In this document: piece after piece, positions 1 through 4,874 of the stretch
Position numbering within the stretch: the first letter of the stretch is position 1
Layout: each line of letters begins with the position of its first letter
NCBI GenBank assembly: GCA_011192085.1
Contig: DUEQ01000496.1
Location: forward strand, 1-6,334
DNA length: 6,334 bases
Source: Caldilineae bacterium
GTDB lineage: Bacteria > Chloroflexota > Anaerolineae > J102
Direction: 5' to 3'
The notes under the pieces: model-generated
What the model was told of the DNA's origin: nothing
What the model saw: only the letters and a program-made list of their open reading frames with translations
The model's database searches: none
Made by a program: the position numbers and the translations under genes

Positions 1-72
1 GCCCACGCCTACGCCCCCGCGATAGCGCCTGGTCGGCAAATCCCATTGGGCGTCGCCTGCGAAAAACGCCAT
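1..72 (-). CDS. Possible start of a divergent gene, cut by the left edge
   Basis: On the minus strand an ATG at 72-70 opens a frame with no stop to the window edge. Its 24 codons begin MAFFAGDAQWDLPTRRYRGG, a composition that looks like real protein. A GGGAG lies only 3 nt before the ATG, which is too close for a good ribosome site. If real, it would be divergent from the kinase gene and its start codon would overlap the kinase start. I do not recognise the family. A competing reading is the tail of an upstream plus-strand gene ending PTPTPPR-stop at 2-25, 45 nt before the kinase ATG. The window is too short here to choose. Confidence 0.22.
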   Translation of the reverse strand, partial: MAFFAGDAQWDLPTRRYRGGVGVG

Positions 73-2362
73 GCACTCCCACGATACGCCACCCCCCATC
101 CCGCTCATCCTCGTCCACAAGGGCGTGCTCACCCTGGGCGCGCTCATCGCCATGTGGCTGACGGATGCGCGAGCCATGGCTGGCTATCCCTGGATGTTGG
201 CAGGCTATTTCCTGCTCTCTCTGGGCTTGTTGTGGGTCATCCAGCGATGGCCGCGCGCGCGTCGCTGGGGATTGTCCACCAATTACATGCTCGACATGGC
301 GTTGACCCTGGCTGTCATCCGCTTTAGCGGGGGGCTGAGTTCGCCCCTCTGGATGCTCCTGCTGATCCAGGTGCTGCTACCCGCGTTCTACTTCCCCTGG
401 GCCGCGTTCATCTGGGTGGGCGCTTTTCTCAGCGGGCCGCTTTACGCCCTCGCCATCTGGAGCCACAGCCAGAGCCTAGCCTTTCTGCGGGATCCCCTCT
501 TCCTCACGCGCTATGCGCTCCTCTTTGTTGGGGCCATTGCCGGCGCGTTGGCGGTGCAGCAACTCATCGAGGCGCAAGAGCGAGAGCGGCGATTGCGGAA
601 CACCCTGGCCACGCGCGAAGCGGACCTGGCTGCACAGACGAAACAGCTGCAACGCACGGCCAGCGACCTGGGCGATCGGGTGCTGCAACTGCGGGCCTTA
701 CAAGAAGTCGCCCGCTCCCTCACCGTCACCCTGAACCTGCGGGAGACAAACCGGGCCTTGATCAAACGGCTATCCACCATCACCGACGCCCGGCATGTGG
801 CCCTCATGCTCCTCCATCCCGAAGAGCGAGCCTTGCAGGGCTCCTGGCTGGATACGAAGGCGCAACCGCGACGGCTTGTCCCCATCACGCTGCACATCAC
901 CGAACACGATATCAAGAGCCTGAGCATGGGCGTGCCCGTGTTCAGCCCCGTCAGCAAGGAGCTGGGTTTCGATCAGTTACATGCCTTGTGGGGGGTGAAG
1001 TATTTTCTCTCCATGCCCCTGATGCTGCGCGGCGCCCCCATGGGCGCCCTTTATCTGGGCGACCATCGTCACGATTTCGTCACCGAGCAAGAGCGCCAGT
1101 TCCTGGAATCCTTCGCCTATTTCGCGTCCACCGCCATCGAAAACGCCGAGCTCTATCAGACCATCTCCGATAAGAAACAGGAGCTCGAGACCATCCTGGC
1201 GGGGATTGGCGACGGCGTGCTCGTTGTGGATAGTGATCTGCGCGTCGTGTTGATGAATCCTGTGGCCACACGCATCTTCAACCTGCCCTCGCCCCCGCCC
1301 AGCGGCGCGCCTCTGCCCGATCTCATCCGGCAAGAACCCATCTACGACCTGTTGGACGAGATCCGCAGGCAACCCAAGGGCTCCCGCATGCAAGAGATCG
1401 AACTCTCCCCGCGCGGCAGCAATCAGATTCGCACCTATCAGGCCCTGGCCACGCCCCTGATCGTCGGCAATGCGCTTCAGGGCATCGCCACCGTGCTACG
1501 CGACATCACCACCCAAAAAGAGCTGGAACGGATGAAATCCAACTTCCTCTCGGTGGTCTCCCACGAATTGCGCACCCCGCTGCACAGCATCAAAGGGTTC
1601 GTGGACATCATCCTCATGGGCAAGACCGGGCCGGTGACCGAGATTCAGCGGGATTTCCTGGAGACGGTGCAGGAGCAGACGAACAACCTCCAGCGCCTCA
1701 TCGACGATCTCTTGGAGTTCTCTCGGATGGAATCGGGGCGGATCACGCTGCATCTAAAGCCAGTGGACATGCCCGTGGTCATCGAGGCCGTGGTGGATAA
1801 GCTCGCGCTCAGCGCCCACTCCGCCCGGGTGACCCTTGTCAATCAGACGCCCGAAGACTTGCCCACCATCATGGCGGACCCCTGGAGACTGGAGCAAGTG
1901 GTCACGAACCTAATGGACAACGCCATCAAGTTTACGCAGGCCGGGGGCAGCGTCACCATCTGGGCGGAAGATATCGGCGATTACATCCAGGTCTCGGTGC
2001 GCGATACGGGCATCGGCATCCCCCCCGAGCAACAGGTGCGCATTTTCGACCGATTCTATCAGGTGGACAGCGGCGCGAATCGCCAGTACAAGGGCACGGG
2101 CCTGGGCCTGACCATCTGTCGGCACATCGTGGAGCACCACCGCGGACGCATTTGGGTGGAAAGCGAGCCCGGCCAGGGTGCGACCTTCCATTTCACCGTG
2201 TACAAACATTTGGAAGAGGGCGACATCGGCGCCCTCGACTTCACCACCCTACCCCAGCAACAGGCCGAGGACAAGCCATCTGGCGCGCATGTCGATGAGC
2301 CGGACGGCAGGAGGGAGGCGGTGGGGATCCATGATCCGTATTCGGTAATCAGCAATCAATGA
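71..2362 (+). CDS. Membrane sensor histidine kinase with GAF and PAS domains
   Basis: Predicted two-component sensor kinase of 763 residues: it should autophosphorylate on a histidine and pass phosphate to a response regulator, which is not in this window. About six hydrophobic segments (near residues 12-30, 41-58, 71-84, 91-107, 108-130, 147-166) anchor it in the membrane with little external sensor. A charged probable coiled coil (164-212) leads to a GAF domain (about 211-365) and a PAS domain (about 370-484). HisKA follows, with H-box SHELRTPLHS and phospho-acceptor His498. HATPase_c has N-box NLMDNAIKF (Asn613, Asn617), G1 DTGIGIP (Asp645), F-box FDRFY (659-663) and G2 KGTGLGL (674-680). 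All catalytic motifs are intact. An in-frame TAG at 23-25 limits the start, and ATG 71 is the first ATG, though no clear Shine-Dalgarno precedes it. The last ~52 residues, after Tyr711, are a hydrophilic tail ending in repeat-derived SVISNQ. The ligand is unknown. Confidence 0.95.
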   Translation: MHSHDTPPPIPLILVHKGVLTLGALIAMWLTDARAMAGYPWMLAGYFLLSLGLLWVIQRWPRARRWGLSTNYMLDMALTLAVIRFSGGLSSPLWMLLLIQVLLPAFYFPWAAFIWVGAFLSGPLYALAIWSHSQSLAFLRDPLFLTRYALLFVGAIAGALAVQQLIEAQERERRLRNTLATREADLAAQTKQLQRTASDLGDRVLQLRALQEVARSLTVTLNLRETNRALIKRLSTITDARHVALMLLHPEERALQGSWLDTKAQPRRLVPITLHITEHDIKSLSMGVPVFSPVSKELGFDQLHALWGVKYFLSMPLMLRGAPMGALYLGDHRHDFVTEQERQFLESFAYFASTAIENAELYQTISDKKQELETILAGIGDGVLVVDSDLRVVLMNPVATRIFNLPSPPPSGAPLPDLIRQEPIYDLLDEIRRQPKGSRMQEIELSPRGSNQIRTYQALATPLIVGNALQGIATVLRDITTQKELERMKSNFLSVVSHELRTPLHSIKGFVDIILMGKTGPVTEIQRDFLETVQEQTNNLQRLIDDLLEFSRMESGRITLHLKPVDMPVVIEAVVDKLALSAHSARVTLVNQTPEDLPTIMADPWRLEQVVTNLMDNAIKFTQAGGSVTIWAEDIGDYIQVSVRDTGIGIPPEQQVRIFDRFYQVDSGANRQYKGTGLGLTICRHIVEHHRGRIWVESEPGQGATFHFTVYKHLEEGDIGALDFTTLPQQQAEDKPSGAHVDEPDGRREAVGIHDPYSVISNQ

Positions 2363-2366
2363 TCAG
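2332..2366. repeat. Degenerate 7-bp tandem repeat, about five units
   Basis: Five consecutive heptamers can be read: TGATCCG, TATTCGG, TAATCAG, CAATCAA, TGATCAG, with consensus close to TRATCAG. The preceding seven bases (2325-2331, GGATCCA) may be a further decayed unit. The array contains the stop codons of both flanking convergent genes: TGA of the kinase at 2360-2362 and TGA of xseA (complement of 2356-2358). It therefore encodes the last residues of both proteins (SVISNQ in the kinase, TDH in XseA). No hairpin with a T-tract is present, so it is not a standard terminator. Confidence 0.6.
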
Positions 2367-3564
2367 TGCGGGCTGGGAAAGCGCCATCCGCCACAGTGAT
2401 GCGCAGCCGCTGGCCCGGTCGGGTCTTCGTCACCGAATCGATGACTCGCCCCTCCTCATCCTGCACCAGGGCGTAGCCGCGGGAGAGCACCGCCTTGGGA
2501 TTCAACGCGGACAATCGCTGCGCCCAACCCTTTACCACCATTCGCTCACTATCGAGACGATGGCGCATGGCCATAGACAGCCGTCGACTGAGCTCATCCA
2601 CCTGGAGTCGTTGTTGGTCGATGCGGTAAAGGGGAGCGAATCCCTTGAGGACGTTCTGGAGATGGGCTACGTCCCGCCGCCGTCCCTCGATCTCCCCGAC
2701 AATGAGCTCGGTCAGGCGGGATTCGTACGCGTCCAGCAGGCGGCGAAACGCCATCATATCGGGCGTGACCGCGACCGCGGCTGCGGAGGGGGTGGGGGCC
2801 CGATGGTCGGCCACGAAATCGACAATGGTGAAGTCGGTTTCATGCCCGACGCCCGTCACTACAGGCACGGGCGACTCGGCCACCATGCGAGCCACGCCCT
2901 CATCATTGAAGGCCCACAGATCCTCGATGGACCCGCCCCCGCGGGCGAGGATGATCACATCGATGTCATCCCGCTGATAGAGGGCAAAGAGCGCGGCGAT
3001 GATAGCGGGAGGCGCTTCTGCGCCCTGCACCAGGCTGGGGACGACTAGCACATCGGCCAGGGGCCAGCGGGACCGCAGAACGCGCAGGATGTCGCGCAGG
3101 GCCGCGCCCGTGGCCGATGTGACCACCGCGATGCGACGGGGCAGCGGAGGCAGGGGACGTTTGCGGGCCTCGTCGAACAGCCCCTCGGCCTGAAGCTGGC
3201 GCTTCAGCGCCTCGAATCGCTGGTAGAGCTCGCCTACGCCCCCTTCCGGTCGCATGGCCCGAACGATGAATTGCAGATTGCCCCGCGGGGGATAGAAATC
3301 GATGTGGCCCGAGGCGATGACCCGTTGGCCATTTTGCGGCAGCTCGTAGAGGGTCGCGGCCCGGCTTCGCCACATAACGCAGGCGATGGCGGTCCCCTCA
3401 TCCTTGAGGGAGAAGTACAGATGGCCAGATTTGGCCCGTACGAAGTTGCTGATCTCCCCCACGACAGTGACGTCAGACAGGATGAGATCGGTGCGGACGA
3501 GTTGCGTGATGTGCTCGGCGAGCTGAGTGACCGTCAGTGCGGCTGGCGTGTCGAATAGGGTCAT
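2356..3564 (-). CDS. xseA: Exonuclease VII large subunit
   Basis: Catalytic subunit of exonuclease VII, which in known bacteria pairs with several XseB subunits to degrade single-stranded DNA from either end into oligonucleotides during repair. At 402 residues it is slightly shorter than the E. coli protein. Visible parts are an N-terminal OB-fold (about 10-105, including VGEISNF and HLYFSLKD), the catalytic core (about 140-265) and a helical, probably coiled-coil region (about 272-350). The C-terminal signature is LNPKAVLSRGYALV. Core motifs are SATGAALRDIL, LARGGGSIEDLWAFN and GVGHETDFTIVDFVADHRAPTP. Asp158, Arg208, His241 and Asp244 match the recalled E. coli catalytic residues D155, R205, H238 and D241 with a constant offset of 3. 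The ATG at 3564-3562 fits the family N-terminus, though no strong ribosome site precedes it. Its start overlaps the stop of the upstream dagK-like remnant (ATGA). xseB is not in the window. Confidence 0.97.
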   Translation of the reverse strand: MTLFDTPAALTVTQLAEHITQLVRTDLILSDVTVVGEISNFVRAKSGHLYFSLKDEGTAIACVMWRSRAATLYELPQNGQRVIASGHIDFYPPRGNLQFIVRAMRPEGGVGELYQRFEALKRQLQAEGLFDEARKRPLPPLPRRIAVVTSATGAALRDILRVLRSRWPLADVLVVPSLVQGAEAPPAIIAALFALYQRDDIDVIILARGGGSIEDLWAFNDEGVARMVAESPVPVVTGVGHETDFTIVDFVADHRAPTPSAAAVAVTPDMMAFRRLLDAYESRLTELIVGEIEGRRRDVAHLQNVLKGFAPLYRIDQQRLQVDELSRRLSMAMRHRLDSERMVVKGWAQRLSALNPKAVLSRGYALVQDEEGRVIDSVTKTRPGQRLRITVADGAFPARTDH

Positions 3565-3834
3565 GGTTCGGTATGATCGATAAAGCGGGAGGACTCGTCA
3601 GCATGAAGCATCCCATCCACCCTCTGACCGATGGAGCCGTCGCCGCCCGCCACCAATGGTGAGCCAGCCATCGCGCACAGCCCGGGCCGCAAGGGGCCGC
3701 TCGTGCCCTTGGCGCTGCGTCACCCACACCTCCACCTGCCATCCCGCGTTTTCAAACGCCTGCACGGCGCGGGCGAAGGTAAATTGCCGTTGCGGGCTGC
3801 CGGAAATGGGATTGCGGATGATAACGGCGTTCAT
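3561..3834 (-). pseudogene. Frameshifted, truncated diacylglycerol/lipid kinase-like gene
   Basis: The ATG at 3834-3832 opens a frame starting MNAVIIRNPISGSPQRQF, the nucleotide-binding N-terminus of the DagK/YegS/sphingosine-kinase family (NP-SG motif, then GWQVEVWVTQRQGHERPLAARAV). After residue 60 (GWLTI) the frame loses the family signature and stops at 3598-3600. Skipping one G at about 3653-3654 restores VAGGDGSI, matching the conserved GGDGT/S motif at 3647-3633, and continues to a TGA at 3563-3561. This reconstructed product is only 90 residues, versus about 300 for the family, and after GML the similarity fades. The gene thus carries a 1-base insertion and lacks its C-terminal two thirds. 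The TGA overlaps the xseA ATG as ATGA, suggesting a former operon with coupled translation. No other coding signal is visible in the 361 nt between xseA and the tRNA. A sequencing error could explain the frameshift but not the truncation. Confidence 0.65.
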
Positions 3835-3859
3835 GTGATCGCTTTTTTGCTTACAGTCG

Positions 3860-3889
3860 TTGCCATTTGCGCGAAAATCATGCTAAACT
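3860..3889 (+). promoter_or_regulatory. Sigma-70-type promoter of the tRNA gene, extended -10
   Basis: TTGCCA (3860-3865) and TAAACT (3884-3889) are separated by 18 bp, and TG at 3881-3882 gives the extended -10 form TGnTAAACT. The predicted start near 3896 leaves about a 30-nt leader before the mature tRNA at 3926. The position directly upstream of a stable RNA gene, and the absence of another candidate, support it. Confidence 0.65.
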
Positions 3890-3908
3890 AGGAGCGCCCA
3901 ATGCGCAA
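3880..3908 (-). promoter_or_regulatory. Weak candidate promoter towards dagK remnant and xseA
   Basis: On the minus strand TTGCGC (3908-3903) and TAGCAT (3885-3880) are 17 bp apart, with 3/6 and 4/6 matches to the sigma-70 hexamers. Transcription would start near 3873, about 40 nt before the ATG at 3834. Its -10 overlaps the -10 of the opposing tRNA promoter. It is offered because xseA needs a promoter and nothing better is visible between the tRNA and xseA. Confidence 0.25.
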
Positions 3909-3925
3909 ATCCCATGGACGTTCAC

Positions 3926-4001
3926 GCCCCCGTAGCTCAGTGGACAGAGCGAGGGTTTCCTAAACCCTGCGTCGCAGGTTCGAGTCCTGCCGGGGGCGCC
4001 A
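3926..4001 (+). tRNA. tRNA-Arg (anticodon CCT), CCA encoded
   Basis: A complete cloverleaf can be folded by eye. The acceptor stem GCCCCCG (3926-3932) pairs with CGGGGGC (3991-3997). The D arm is GCTC/GAGC (3935-3938, 3947-3950). The anticodon arm AGGGT/ACCCT (3952-3956, 3964-3968) holds the loop TTCCTAA, with anticodon CCT at 3959-3961. The variable loop has five bases, and the T arm is GCAGG/CCTGC around TTCGAGT (3974-3990). The discriminator is G3998 and CCA is encoded at 3999-4001. CCT decodes AGG, hence arginine. It is a single-gene unit between its own promoter and an intrinsic terminator. Confidence 0.97.
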
Positions 4002-4004
4002 AGC

Positions 4005-4040
4005 AAGGGCCTCGCCCGAGTGCGCCGCGAGGCCCTTTTT
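4005..4040 (+). terminator. Intrinsic terminator after tRNA-Arg
   Basis: AAGGGCCTCGC (4005-4015) pairs perfectly with GCGAGGCCCTT (4027-4037) over 11 bp, with an 11-nt loop, and runs into a T-tract at 4036-4040. It starts 4 nt after the tRNA CCA end, so it ends the tRNA transcript. It also lies only 25 nt before the next plus-strand start codon. Confidence 0.92.
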
Positions 4041-4065
4041 ATCACCACCGAGGGGTCATCATCCC

Positions 4066-4866
4066 ATGTCGCCGCGCGCCATCGCCATTTTGAATTGCCG
4101 CGTGCCCACGCCCGAAGGCGCGTTCGCGTCGGGCGCGATCCTGGTGACGCAAGGGGTTATCGCGGCGGTGGGGCGGGATTTTCTGTTGGCGATTCCGCCC
4201 GACGCCATCCTCATCGATGCAAAAGGGGGTCTGGTGGGCGTGGGCGAGGGAGATGATGGGATGCTGCAACCCCCAGTGGTGGGCGCTCCCGCGCATCTGG
4301 TTTGTCATTCGCTGCGCGGCGAGGTGCAATGGGTCATGAAACGGGGCGAGACGGTCTTTTCCCCGCCCGATGCAGCGACGCCGATGATGGACTGGAGTCG
4401 CCGACGAGAAAACGCCATCCGCCAGGTCATGACGTTGCTGGCCCGCCATGAAGAGCACCGGGCCATCGAGCGGATTGAGGCGGATGGAACGGGGATCGAT
4501 TGCATCTGGCGGTTTCGAGATGATCGGGGCCAGGAACAAGAGGTGACGATCCGGGTGGTCCCCGCGCTGCATCCCCAGCCAGGCCATATCCTCATCCTCG
4601 ACCGCACCGCCTCCCAGCAGCTGCCCGAAGCGGGCCTGGGGACTACGCGCGCCCACTGGTGGTTTTATCTGCACGAAGCGGAGGGCGCGATCTATTGCCT
4701 GCCCACGCAAGCCCTGAAACGATGGCTGCTCGCCCACGCCTCCACATATCCCATCACCCTCATCCAGCCGCCAGGCGCGCCGCAGAGGCTTCGGGCGCGG
4801 GCTATCCCCATCGCCCACCTGCTGGATGCGATCCCCAAACTGCGCGTCCTGCCCTGCCCTCGCTGA
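4066..4866 (+). CDS. Chimeric protein: amidohydrolase-like start plus unknown domain
   Basis: A 266-residue protein with no family I can name securely. Residues 5-57 (AIAILNCRVPTPEGAF, GAILVTQGVIAAVGRD, AILIDAKGGLV) resemble the N-terminal beta-sandwich of amidohydrolases such as NagA. However, the expected PGFID-HxH metal site and TIM barrel are absent. From about residue 105 a different domain follows: a helix (MDWSRRRENAIRQVMTLLARH), then TGIDCIWRF, EQEVTIRVVP, HILILDRTAS, HWWFYLHEAEGAIYCLP and ALKRWL. This order recalls PD-(D/E)XK nuclease-like folds, but the usual E-x-K position reads T-I-R, so it may be inactive; this is a guess. GAGGGG (4050-4055) lies 10 nt before ATG 4066. A second site, GAGGGAG (4246-4252), lies 8 nt before an in-frame ATG at 4261, which would give 201 residues and drop the amidohydrolase-like part. 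It is soluble by composition and converges on the LysM gene with an 8-nt gap. Confidence 0.83.
   Translation: MSPRAIAILNCRVPTPEGAFASGAILVTQGVIAAVGRDFLLAIPPDAILIDAKGGLVGVGEGDDGMLQPPVVGAPAHLVCHSLRGEVQWVMKRGETVFSPPDAATPMMDWSRRRENAIRQVMTLLARHEEHRAIERIEADGTGIDCIWRFRDDRGQEQEVTIRVVPALHPQPGHILILDRTASQQLPEAGLGTTRAHWWFYLHEAEGAIYCLPTQALKRWLLAHASTYPITLIQPPGAPQRLRARAIPIAHLLDAIPKLRVLPCPR
4246..4263 (+). promoter_or_regulatory. Internal ribosome site and alternative start codon
   Basis: GAGGGAG (4246-4252) sits 8 nt before ATG 4261-4263, which is in frame with the 4066 start (codon 66). Spacing and purine content are as good as at the upstream start. It falls just after the amidohydrolase-like segment ends, so it could be the original start of the downstream domain's gene. 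The purines also encode Gly-Glu-Gly-Asp, so chance is possible. Confidence 0.35.
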
Positions 4867-4874
4867 CGCGCGTC

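Noticed and set aside
46..327. 93-codon plus-strand ORF overlapping the kinase start
   Set aside because: It has biased His/Ala/Arg composition and lies within the membrane-domain coding region, which is clearly real in the other frame.
977..1393. 138-codon minus-strand ORF inside the kinase
   Set aside because: It is antisense to the intact GAF and PAS coding region and has no independent support.
2359..3048. 229-codon plus-strand ORF antisense to xseA
   Set aside because: XseA matches its family along its whole length on the other strand. The antisense translation is rich in His, Arg, Asp and Gly with no recognisable domain, typical of a GC-rich shadow frame.
3926..4866. tRNA-linked integrated element (att site)
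   Set aside because: No integrase, no repeat of the tRNA 3' end further downstream in the window, and no phage or plasmid genes.
4865..4874. 10-bp palindrome GACGCGCGTC between the two convergent stop codons, as a terminator
   Set aside because: It has no loop and no T-tract on either side, and the gap between the genes is only 8 nt. Such a short palindrome is expected by chance in GC-rich DNA.
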